From Corallincola holothuriorum (GTDB lineage Bacteria > Pseudomonadota > Gammaproteobacteria > Enterobacterales > Neiellaceae), in NCBI RefSeq assembly GCF_003336225.1, contig NZ_QPID01000012.1, forward strand, positions 1 to 64,000: a stretch of DNA of 64,000 nucleotides, written 5' to 3'. The notes beneath the pieces are model-generated. The model ran no database searches. It was not told where the DNA came from and saw only the letters and a program-made list of their open reading frames with translations. Shown here piece by piece: positions 29,832 through 37,051 of the stretch (positions within the stretch are counted from its first letter, which is position 1; every line of letters starts with the position of its first letter). The translations under genes were made by a program, and so were the position numbers.

Positions 29832-30566
29832 ATGGCTTTTGAAAACAAAGAAGGACAACGCGTCCCTAACGTTACTTTCCACACTCGCAAAGACGATCAG
29901 TGGGTTGATATCAGCACAAACGAGTTGTTCGCAGGTAAAACCGTCGCTGTATTCGCCTTACCGGGTGCATTTACGCCAACGTGTTCAAGCACACACCTGC
30001 CACGCTACAACGAGTTGGCGCCCGTGTTGTTTGAAAACGGCGTCGATGAGATCGTTTGCTTAAGTGTTAACGACACCTTTGTAATGAATGCATGGTTAGC
30101 CGACCAAGAAGCAGAAAACATCACCGTTATTCCAGACGGCAATGGTGAGTTCAGTGAAGGTATGGGTCTGCTGGTTGATAAAGATGACCTCGGCTTTGGC
30201 AAGCGTTCATGGCGCTACAGCATGTTGGTGAAAGATGGCGTGATTGCAAAAATGTTCATCGAGCCAGAAAAGCCAGGCGACCCGTTTGAAGTATCTGACG
30301 CTGACACCATGCTGGAATATATCAATCCGCAGGCAAAAGCACCGTCGTCAATCAGCATCATCACTAAGCCGGGATGCCCGTTCTGTGCCCGCGCTAAGCA
30401 AGCCCTGCTCGACAAAGGCTTGCGTTACGAAGAAGTGATTCTGGGCACCGACGCCACTAGCGTCAGCCTCAAAGCCATTTCTGGCCGCAGCACTGTGCCG
30501 CAAGTCTTCATCGACGGTAAGCACATCGGCGGTAGCGAAGAGTTAGACGCCCATTTGGCCGGCTAA
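29832..30566 (+). CDS. peroxiredoxin-glutaredoxin fusion protein
   Basis: A 244-residue hybrid that reduces hydroperoxides with glutathione as electron donor. The Prx5-type domain has its peroxidatic Cys51 in [17 protein letters not shown]; the glutaredoxin domain (about 172-244) has the CPFC motif at 182-185 and the [14 protein letters not shown] glutathione site. The ATG at 29832 is chosen because GGAG is six bases upstream. The OxyR site upstream and the FAD disulfide reductase downstream make a peroxide defence module. Confidence 0.95.
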   Translation: MAFENKEGQRVPNVTFHTRKDDQWVDISTNELFAGKTVAVFALPGAFTPTCSSTHLPRYNELAPVLFENGVDEIVCLSVNDTFVMNAWLADQEAENITVIPDGNGEFSEGMGLLVDKDDLGFGKRSWRYSMLVKDGVIAKMFIEPEKPGDPFEVSDADTMLEYINPQAKAPSSISIITKPGCPFCARAKQALLDKGLRYEEVILGTDATSVSLKAISGRSTVPQVFIDGKHIGGSEELDAHLAG

Positions 30567-30666
30567 TTAAGTCATCGCCATGTCAGCGGCGGGTCACACC
30601 GCCGCCCCATATTTTTAACGCGATGGATGGCTAAGCCATCGATCGTGACAGTATAAGAGGTTCGAT

Positions 30667-32118
30667 ATGCAACAACTGAACGTAGATGTCGCTGTGATCG
30701 GCGCAGGCACCGCTGGCCTTGGCGCTTATCGCGCAGCAAAAGAACACACCGCCAGCGTCGTCATGATCGAAGGTGGCCCTTACGGTACGACATGCGCACG
30801 CGTCGGTTGTATGCCATCGAAACTACTGATTGCCGCCGCCGAAGCCGCCCACGATATCGGCAAGGCGGACAAGTTTGGTATTGAAGTGCCCGCCAAGCCA
30901 ATCATTCATGGCAAGCAGGTGATGCAGCGGGTAAAAAGCGAGCGTGACCGCTTTGCCGGCTTCGTAGTTGAAGCGGTCGATGGTATTCCGGCTGAAGACA
31001 AGATCCGTGGTTATGCCAAGTTTATCGATGCCACAACGCTGCAGATCGATGATCACACCCAGATCACAGCCAAGCGCATTGTTATCGCCACCGGCTCTCG
31101 CCCCACTTATCCCGCGCCATGGGCAGAACTGGGTGACCGTTTACTAATTAACGATGATGTCTTCGAATGGGACGACCTGCCAGAATCTGTGGCCGTATTT
31201 GGACCCGGCGTTATTGGCCTGGAGCTAGGGCAAGCACTGCACCGGCTTGGTGTACGTGTGTTGATGTTTGGTGTCGGTAACCAAGTCGGTCCACTGAGCG
31301 ATCCCGATGTCGCCGAATACGCCCGCAACGCCTTTGCCGAAGAGTTCTATCTTGATGCGGATGCCAAAGTTGAAACCATCAAGCGTGATGGCGACCGTGT
31401 GTTCCTCGCCTATAACGATAAGCAGGGCGAATATATCGAAACCCATGTTGATTACGTGATAGCCGCCACAGGGCGCCGTCCTAACGTTGATAAGCTGGGA
31501 CTGGAAAATATCAATATCGAGCTGGATGAACGGGGTGTACCCACGGCAGATCACTATACACTGCAAACCTCAGTGCCGAATCTGTTTATTGCGGGTGATG
31601 CCAGCAATCAGATCCCGCTATTGCACGAAGCGGCTGATCAAGGGCGTATTGCCGGGGACAATGCTGGACGCTTTCCCGATATCCGTGCCGGTCTGCGCCG
31701 CAGCGCCATCGCTGCCGTATTTTCTGACCCACAAATTGCTATGGTCGGTCAAAGCCATCGTGAGCTGGAAAAACAGTATGGTAGCTGTGGCTGTTTCGCT
31801 ACCGGCGAGGTGAGCTTTGAAAATCAGGGCCGTAGTCGAGTGATGCTGAAAAACAAAGGGATGTTGCACGTCTACGGTGAGCAGGGCACCGGACGCTTTT
31901 TAGGCGCTGAAATGATCGGCCCCAGTGCGGAGCACATCGCCCACCTGCTGGCTTGGGCCCATCAACAAAAGATGACCATCGCCCAGATGTTGGATATGCC
32001 GTTCTATCACCCAGTGATCGAAGAGGGCTTGCGCACCGCGTTACGTGACCTTAACGCCAAACTGCATTTGGGTCCGGCAATGATCGAACAGTGCATGGAG
32101 TGTGGCCCCGGCGCATAG
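30667..32118 (+). CDS. FAD pyridine nucleotide-disulfide oxidoreductase, dihydrolipoyl dehydrogenase-like
   Basis: A 483-residue flavoprotein. FAD motif [17 protein letters not shown], redox pair Cys43-Cys48 in [15 protein letters not shown](P) fold [17 protein letters not shown], the ATGRRPN turn, and the dimer-interface [14 protein letters not shown] with the active-site His and Glu. The C-terminus adds Cys476 and Cys479 (CMECGPGA), a second CxxC that ordinary lipoamide dehydrogenases lack. It lies 100 bases after the peroxiredoxin-glutaredoxin gene, not with a 2-oxoacid dehydrogenase, so a role in thiol or peroxide metabolism is more likely than in pyruvate dehydrogenase. The substrate is not known. 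Confidence 0.85.
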   Translation: MQQLNVDVAVIGAGTAGLGAYRAAKEHTASVVMIEGGPYGTTCARVGCMPSKLLIAAAEAAHDIGKADKFGIEVPAKPIIHGKQVMQRVKSERDRFAGFVVEAVDGIPAEDKIRGYAKFIDATTLQIDDHTQITAKRIVIATGSRPTYPAPWAELGDRLLINDDVFEWDDLPESVAVFGPGVIGLELGQALHRLGVRVLMFGVGNQVGPLSDPDVAEYARNAFAEEFYLDADAKVETIKRDGDRVFLAYNDKQGEYIETHVDYVIAATGRRPNVDKLGLENINIELDERGVPTADHYTLQTSVPNLFIAGDASNQIPLLHEAADQGRIAGDNAGRFPDIRAGLRRSAIAAVFSDPQIAMVGQSHRELEKQYGSCGCFATGEVSFENQGRSRVMLKNKGMLHVYGEQGTGRFLGAEMIGPSAEHIAHLLAWAHQQKMTIAQMLDMPFYHPVIEEGLRTALRDLNAKLHLGPAMIEQCMECGPGA

Positions 32119-32160
32119 TGACGGTTCACAATCACCCATATGTGATTTTGTGCTGCAAGT

Positions 32161-32188
32161 AAAAATAAGGCGCCCCATGGCGCCTTAC
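32161..32188 (-). terminator. malZ terminator
   Basis: On the minus strand TAAGGCGCC-ATGG-GGCGCCTTA is followed by five T. It lies between the convergent oxidoreductase and malZ genes; the plus-strand side has only a weak T tract. Confidence 0.8.
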
Positions 32189-32235
32189 CTGTTTAATTGA
32201 TATCTCTCCACGGTTAAATGAGAGCGCACTGCCGC

Positions 32236-34128
32236 CTAGCTTAAGTCCCACACAGCAAATCCTGTTGCTGGCAGAGTGATAACGCCATCCTTGTTGATAC
32301 CTTCCCCAACCAGCAGTGACCACTGACCCGCTTTGCTCAATGCCGCCATAAAATCTGCCGTAAGCGCCATGGTTAACGGCCTGTCGGCGCTGCGGTTAAT
32401 CGCGATAACGCAGCACTGCTCAGCATCAAATCGAGCAAACACAAATCCATCCCCTTCAGCATATAGCGTGTGATAGGCACCCGCCTGCAGTGCGGGAGTT
32501 TGCTGACGCAATGCGATCATCTGCTGATAATGCCGCCACAGAGAATGATTCCAGTGCGCTTCATCCCAATCAAAACAAGCACGGTTGTAGGGATCATTGC
32601 CCCCAACCATGCCCGTTTCATCGCCGTAATAGATACACGGCACACCGGGGTAAGTCATCAGTAACACCACGGCCAGCTTCATCAGCCCTTCATCTTCATT
32701 CAACAGGGTAAAAAAGCGTGCCGTGTCATGGGTGTCCAGCAAGTTAAGCTGGCAAAGCTGAGTGGCATAAGGGGTACGGGAACGGGTTTGACGCAACCAA
32801 GCATCGAACTGCGCAGCGCTGAGCTGATGGGGGTGATAATTCACATCCTGCTTTGCCAGAAACGCCCGCAGTGGCAATGCAAAGCCGTAGTAGTTCATCG
32901 CTCCATCTTCGAGCTCGCCTTGGGTCCAGCGGGTATTTTCAAAGAAATGTTCACCGAGGAAGTATCCCTCAGGGTTGGTCTCCTTAATTGCTTGGCGCAT
33001 CTGTCCAAGCACTTTGGCATTATTATCGGCGTGGGGGCCTTCTCCCATCATATGGATCACATCCACTCGCCAACCATCGACATTATAAGGGGGCTGCATC
33101 CAGCGACGGGTGATCGCATCTGGCGCATCAAAGAAATAAGCCTTCAGCTCAGGGTGACCCAGATTTAAAACAGGGATCGCCTTACTTCCCTGCCAACAAA
33201 ATTCACTGTCAGGATTATTAGGATCCATAAAGGTGAAGTAGTCGTAATAGGGCGAATGCTTACCTTGGTGTGCCCCAATGGAGTCTTGCGTTCCCCAGCG
33301 GTTAAACCAAGGGTGGGTATCCGAGCAATGATTAAATACTGCATCCAGTAAGATCTTCATACCACGCTGATGCATATCATCGGTCAGCGCAGCGAGGGCT
33401 TGATTGCCGCCAAAGTTCAGGTCGACATTTTCATAATCTTCTATGTCGTACTTATGCACACTGGGCGAAGTAAACACCGGATTCAGATAAAGCGCGGTGA
33501 CGCCAAGCGACTGCAGATAATCCAGTTTATTTTTAACACCGACCAGATCCCCCCCGTAAAACTCTGTATTTGGATTATCCCCATCTATCGGTTCCCCCCA
33601 GGGCTTGGCTTTAACCGGTCCCTGATGACGCACTTGATACGCACCTTTCGCCATATCACAGGCGGGATCACCATTATTAAACCGCTCAACAAACACCTGA
33701 TAAAACACCTGTTGTGGCACCCATGCAGGCGGCGCAACACCCACCACTATCTTAAAGCTCTGCTCTCGCATCGGCATATGTGGCGATTCACCGGCGGCAT
33801 CCAGCCACAACTGGTTATCCTCAGTCACCACCTTGAAGCAATACACTGTGGTAGGTTCCGCTGGATTTAATGGCAATTCAGCTTGATAGCTGAGCCAATC
33901 GCCAGCACCTGCAGAGGTGAGAGTCATCGGCAGCAGATACTCTTCGTTATCCGGCTCCGCACGCAGAAACACCTGCTTTGCATTGAGACTTGAATGCAAT
34001 AACAGAGTGACCAGGTAAGAGTGATCAGACGGAACCAGATAAGGGGCGATCTGCCAATGTAATAAACGCTGGCCGGAAGCGGCAGCAGAAGACAAGTCAG
34101 TAATAGGCGAGGCGGTAATAGGCGACAT
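32236..34128 (-). CDS. malZ: maltodextrin glucosidase (GH13, MalZ type)
   Basis: Cytoplasmic alpha-glucosidase of 630 residues that trims glucose from maltodextrins. The first 130 residues form a beta domain seen in cyclodextrin/neopullulan hydrolases. The GH13 barrel shows region I LLDAVFNHCSD, region II VDGWRVDVIHMMGEG (nucleophile Asp), region III YFLGEHFFENTRW (acid Glu) and region IV LLDTHDTARF. These closely resemble E. coli MalZ; neopullulanase is the alternative. GGAG lies seven bases before the ATG. No other maltose genes are adjacent. Confidence 0.88.
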   Translation of the reverse strand: MSPITASPITDLSSAAASGQRLLHWQIAPYLVPSDHSYLVTLLLHSSLNAKQVFLRAEPDNEEYLLPMTLTSAGAGDWLSYQAELPLNPAEPTTVYCFKVVTEDNQLWLDAAGESPHMPMREQSFKIVVGVAPPAWVPQQVFYQVFVERFNNGDPACDMAKGAYQVRHQGPVKAKPWGEPIDGDNPNTEFYGGDLVGVKNKLDYLQSLGVTALYLNPVFTSPSVHKYDIEDYENVDLNFGGNQALAALTDDMHQRGMKILLDAVFNHCSDTHPWFNRWGTQDSIGAHQGKHSPYYDYFTFMDPNNPDSEFCWQGSKAIPVLNLGHPELKAYFFDAPDAITRRWMQPPYNVDGWRVDVIHMMGEGPHADNNAKVLGQMRQAIKETNPEGYFLGEHFFENTRWTQGELEDGAMNYYGFALPLRAFLAKQDVNYHPHQLSAAQFDAWLRQTRSRTPYATQLCQLNLLDTHDTARFFTLLNEDEGLMKLAVVLLMTYPGVPCIYYGDETGMVGGNDPYNRACFDWDEAHWNHSLWRHYQQMIALRQQTPALQAGAYHTLYAEGDGFVFARFDAEQCCVIAINRSADRPLTMALTADFMAALSKAGQWSLLVGEGINKDGVITLPATGFAVWDLS

Positions 34129-34279
34129 AAGATCACTCCATGGAAAAATACCTCCTCAGAGACTAGATCTAACCGTTAAAAAGTAACAGCGACAGTCACG
34201 ACAAAACGAGTAACAACTTCGCACTCAGGTATGTTTTAGCAGTGCAGCAGAGCAAATAAAGCAGATGTCTTACCGCCTA

Positions 34280-34495
34280 TCAAAGCTGCTTCACTTCAGG
34301 ATGCCGCTCGCTGGCATATTCGTGATAAATATCGTCTAAGTACAGACATATTTCCTCGGCCGTTAACTCCGCAGGGATCACTACATCATAAACGCGGACG
34401 GCGATACCGCAATCGGGCGCGGTGAACAATAGCCACTCACCCTTGCTCCGTTGCACGCTCATCGACTTACCAAACACGTCAAATTTCAACTTCAC
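34280..34495 (-). CDS. conserved hypothetical small protein
   Basis: A 71-residue protein that starts with GTG (KLKFDVFGKSMSVQRSKGEW). GGGATGAG lies a few bases upstream. It has no membrane segment or cysteine motif apart from PDCGI. The C-terminal half (IPAELTAEEICLYLDDIYHEYA) is helical and acidic. It lies between malZ and the first repeat array. I believe similar proteins exist in marine gammaproteobacteria, but I know no function. Confidence 0.6.
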   Translation of the reverse strand: MKLKFDVFGKSMSVQRSKGEWLLFTAPDCGIAVRVYDVVIPAELTAEEICLYLDDIYHEYASERHPEVKQL

Positions 34496-34710
34496 GTTGA
34501 CTCATCCCATCACAACACAACACAGTTATATATATGTAGTACTAACTAAAATCTTAGCTAAAGTTAAATTTTAACAAGATTGAGTCATAGTCAAATCAAG
34601 GCACTGCTCGTTCAACTCATTACCACCATCGCACCTCAAACACCCCCCACTAAGTGTATTGAATGCCATGCACCCGCAATAAAGCTCATCTCCTGCGGCG
34701 CAGTTGGCAT

Positions 34711-34773
34711 ACAACCGCCATGGGTGGTGGAAATGTCGAAAGTGCAGGGAGCATTTTTCGACCGTACTTCCTG
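34711..34773 (+). repeat. 63-base hairpin module, copy 1
   Basis: Divergent copy: the first palindrome reads CCGCCATGGGTGGTGG and the stem is GTCGAAA/TTTCGAC with a 12-14 base loop containing GCAGGGAGC. Ends in CGTACTTCCTG. Confidence 0.85.
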
Positions 34774-34895
34774 AACACAGCGTGCCCCGCGCAGCGCAGT
34801 GGGTATCGTCGCTCTTGTGCATTAGCACACCCCACGAAGTGTATTGGGTGCCATGCACCCGCGACAAAGCTCACCCCGCGCAGCGCTTTGGGTGT

Positions 34896-34958
34896 ACGAC
34901 CGCCATGGATGGCGGGAATGTCGAAAACGCAGGGAGCATTTTTCGACCATACTTCCTG
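34896..34958 (+). repeat. 63-base hairpin module, copy 2
   Basis: Has the CCGCCAT-GG-ATGGCGG palindrome and the 8-base stem GTCGAAAA/TTTTCGAC. One change near the end (CCATACTTCC). Confidence 0.85.
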
Positions 34959-35023
34959 TAACTTACCACTCCTATACATTGGTACACCCCACGAAGTGTA
35001 TTGGTTGCCATTTATCCGTGGCA

Positions 35024-35152
35024 TACCGTACTTCCTGTACATCGTCGCTCTTATGCATCCATGCACCCGCGACAAAGCTCACCCCGCGCAGCGCTTTGGG
35101 TGTACCGTACTTCCTGTACATCGTCGCTCTTGTGCATCCATGCACCCGCGAC
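35024..35152 (+). repeat. 50-base near-perfect direct repeat with 29-base hairpin between
   Basis: Copies at 35024-35073 and 35103-35152 differ at one base (TTATG against TTGTG). The 29 bases between them are the AAAGC...GGGTG hairpin module. This shows modules are inserted or lost as units. Confidence 0.85.
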
Positions 35153-35334
35153 ATACCGTACTTCCTGTACATAAAAAAGGTAAGAATTTGCCATCCCAAA
35201 TAAAACAAAAGTGGACGCAGGTTTAAACAACTGCCAGGAACCAGTGAGCGTGAAAAGTTTGGTATGGTAACACTTCACCGATGGTGATAAATTGTTCGAA
35301 AGACAGGACGTCACTCTATTTGGACAAGGACACC

Positions 35335-35976
35335 ATGACCACTCGCAGCGATATCATCCACGGGAGTCAAGCATCCCACCGTAAATATGGACTTATTTAT
35401 ACACTTAAGTGTGGTTGGGTAGACCTTGGTCACGCTCATCCAAGCGGTGCTCTGAAACTCTGGCAAAGTATTATCAACGAACCTCAAGGTTCCAGTAGCC
35501 ATTATCAAATCAGTTACAACCAAGTGATGGGAAATAGACATCTAAAGATAGGTATATCCAAAACATTTAATATCAAACGGGGTCTTACCATCGCAGACAA
35601 GCAATCAGTCGCATTGGGCATATTTTTAAACGTTTCCCATGATTTTGAGCAAATGCAGGGCAACTGGATATTTCGTCATTTTACTAACAGTGGATATAGT
35701 GCCGAAGATCTAGTTTCTAATCTGGTTGGCTTTTACCGAGCAATAGACCCTACGACAGATTACATAAAAATATGTGAACCAGTCCAAAAGGAACTTGCTT
35801 TGCAACTATGGGATACCTACGGCGCAGTAGGAGAACAAAAAAACAACTCTATACTGCCATATCTATACCCTCTCCCGCCAAAACCAACCAATAAACCCTA
35901 CAGGGGGCAATTACCAATTGAGTTAACAACTATAACCCCAGCAAAGCCTGGAGCTCTCTATCATCTGGCGGATTGA
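35335..35976 (+). CDS. unknown protein between repeat arrays (possible DUF4056 relative)
   Basis: A 213-residue soluble-looking protein. Notable segments are LIYTLKCGWVDLGHAHPSGA near the start, IADKQSVALGIFLNVSHDFE, and NSGYSAEDLVSNLVGFYRAI. These remind me of bacterial DUF4056-type proteins, from memory only. The Cys, Asp and His residues of CGWVDLGHAH could form a metal or active site. The ATG at 35335 is chosen because AAGGA lies five bases upstream; an in-frame ATG at 35281 has no ribosome site. The gene looks more AT-rich than its neighbours, which with the flanking repeats suggests acquisition. Five bases separate its stop from the next gene. Confidence 0.65.
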   Translation: MTTRSDIIHGSQASHRKYGLIYTLKCGWVDLGHAHPSGALKLWQSIINEPQGSSSHYQISYNQVMGNRHLKIGISKTFNIKRGLTIADKQSVALGIFLNVSHDFEQMQGNWIFRHFTNSGYSAEDLVSNLVGFYRAIDPTTDYIKICEPVQKELALQLWDTYGAVGEQKNNSILPYLYPLPPKPTNKPYRGQLPIELTTITPAKPGALYHLAD

Positions 35977-35981
35977 GAAAC

Positions 35982-36392
35982 ATGAAAAAAATAGTGCTTA
36001 GCCTGATCCTCACTTTGACTATATGCACACTTGGGTTCTCTATTTGGGTCGTAAAGTTAAGCTTATCGGAAGATCTCACATATAAACCCCGTAGCTTAAT
36101 CCACTTTGTATTAACGGATCCTTTACTTAAAGATTTACCGACAGCAGCGGGAGCTGAAATCATTAACTACCGCTACAGCGCTGCTGACGGCACAAAACCG
36201 CAATTAAGTAAGGTTATTTGGCATACGCCTCAAGGCACAAGCACACAGCAAGCACTCCTTAACGATTACTTGCAACAGAACGGTTTTGCCCAGCACTCCA
36301 AATTCATCTACCGCAAGGCGGATATAGAGCTAACACTGGAAATTAATGAGATGGCAAACAACATCATTGCCGTTCTCATTCAGCCAATTTAA
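35982..36392 (+). CDS. unknown small membrane-anchored protein between repeat arrays
   Basis: A 136-residue protein starting MKKIVLSLILTLTICTLGFS, a signal anchor or signal peptide, followed by a basic-polar domain ending in NEMANNIIAVLIQPI. There is no cysteine after the hydrophobic segment, so it is not an obvious lipoprotein. ATG at 35982 is preferred; an in-frame TTG at 35973 overlaps the previous stop. It is surely co-transcribed with the gene before it. It resembles no family I can name. Its 3' end is about 50 bases before the second repeat array. Confidence 0.65.
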   Translation: MKKIVLSLILTLTICTLGFSIWVVKLSLSEDLTYKPRSLIHFVLTDPLLKDLPTAAGAEIINYRYSAADGTKPQLSKVIWHTPQGTSTQQALLNDYLQQNGFAQHSKFIYRKADIELTLEINEMANNIIAVLIQPI

Positions 36393-36495
36393 AGAAATTA
36401 GTCAGTATCATTTATTGCCGCCAGTCAGAGCTCTTTCTATTTACGACGGCGGGCATATAGAAAATCCAGGGAGCGTTTTTCGACCGTACTTCCTG

Positions 36496-36809
36496 TAACT
36501 TACCACTCCTATACATTGGCACACCCCACGAAGTATATTGGGTTCCATGTATCTGCGACAAAGCTCACCCCGCGCAGCGCTTTGGGTATACGACCGCCAT
36601 GGATGGCGGGAATGTCGAAAACGCAGGGAGCATTTTTCGACCGTACTTCCTGTAACTTACCACTCCTATACATTGGCACACCCCACGAAGTATATTGGGT
36701 TCCATGTATCTGCGACAAAGCTCACCCCGCGCAGCGCTTTGGGTATACGACCGCCATGGATGGCGGGAATGTCGAAAACGCAGGGAGCATTTTTCGACCG
36801 TACTTCCTG
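36496..36809 (+). repeat. 157-base tandem duplication
   Basis: 36496-36652 and 36653-36809 look identical base for base. The unit holds the TAACTTACCACTCC segment, the CACGAAGTA hairpin, the CGCGCAGCGC hairpin and the full 63-base module. The absence of differences implies a recent duplication or ongoing homogenisation. Confidence 0.9.
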
Positions 36810-36818
36810 AACACAACG

Positions 36819-36841
36819 TGCCCCGCGCAGCGCTTTGGGCA
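36819..36841 (+). repeat. covarying hairpin copy
   Basis: Outer arms TGCCC/GGGCA enclose inner arms CGC/GCG around GCA. Other copies have outer arms CACCC/GGGTG, so both sides of the stem changed together. Confidence 0.7.
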
Positions 36842-36842
36842 T

Positions 36843-36905
36843 ACGACCGCCATGCATGGCGGGAATGTCGAAAACGCAGGGAGCATTTTTCGACCGTACT
36901 TCCTG
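36843..36905 (+). repeat. 63-base hairpin module, last copy
   Basis: Same as the other copies except CCGCCATGCATGGCGG in the first palindrome; the 8-base GTCGAAAA/TTTTCGAC stem is intact. The G-to-C change makes this palindrome perfect. Confidence 0.85.
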
Positions 36906-36961
36906 TAACTTACCACTCCTATACATCCATGTATCCGTGGCATACCGTACATCCTGTACGT

Positions 36962-36996
36962 AAAAAAAAGCCCCCAATCACCGAGGTGTTGGGGGC
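36962..36996 (-). terminator. argHA operon terminator
   Basis: On the minus strand GCCCCCAA pairs with TTGGGGGC around CACCTCGGTGA and is followed by eight T. It lies 55 bases past the argHA stop, adjoining the right end of repeat array 2. Confidence 0.9.
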
Positions 36997-37051
36997 AAAC
37001 AAGGGTGGTAATAAGAGGACTAACTCTCTCACCCTATCTCCAGAGAGACGG

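Larger units (their letters stand above)
34640..35178 (+). repeat. mosaic hairpin repeat array 1
   Basis: About 540 bases made of a few direct-repeat modules. Full copies of a 63-base module with CCGCCATGGATGGCGG and a GTCGAAAA...TTTTCGAC stem are at 34711-34773 and 34896-34958. Hairpins with CACCC...GGGTG arms are at 34828-34850, 34872-34894 and 35080-35102. A 50-base unit occurs at 35024-35073 and 35103-35152 with one difference. The array ends in CATACCGTAC with an A run at 35152-35178. All forward and reverse frames stay open here, but the translations merely repeat, so it is not coding. No transposase is present. Confidence 0.9.
36441..36967 (+). repeat. mosaic hairpin repeat array 2
   Basis: About 525 bases with the same modules and orientation as array 1. 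The 63-base hairpin module occurs as a truncated copy (36442-36495) and three full copies (36590-36652, 36747-36809, 36843-36905). The array ends at 36941-36967 in the same 27-base sequence as array 1 with two differences. Immediately after it comes the argH terminator. No protein is encoded. Confidence 0.9.

Noticed and set aside
34571-35314. Many overlapping long open frames on both strands in repeat array 1
   Set aside because: They follow from the repeats having few stop codons. The translations are the same phrases in different frames, without ribosome sites or family resemblance.
34640-36967. CRISPR array
   Set aside because: Repeats differ in length and order, adjoin each other without uniform unique spacers, and no cas gene is present.
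34640-36967. Integron attC sites around the two genes
   Set aside because: The terminal GTTRRRY / RYYYAAC core motifs of attC were not seen, and no integrase is in the window. The hairpin idea is kept but not the integron label.
36509-36977. Open frames on both strands in repeat array 2
   Set aside because: Same reason: the 157-base unit is not a multiple of three, so the same sequence is read in several frames; no coding bias.
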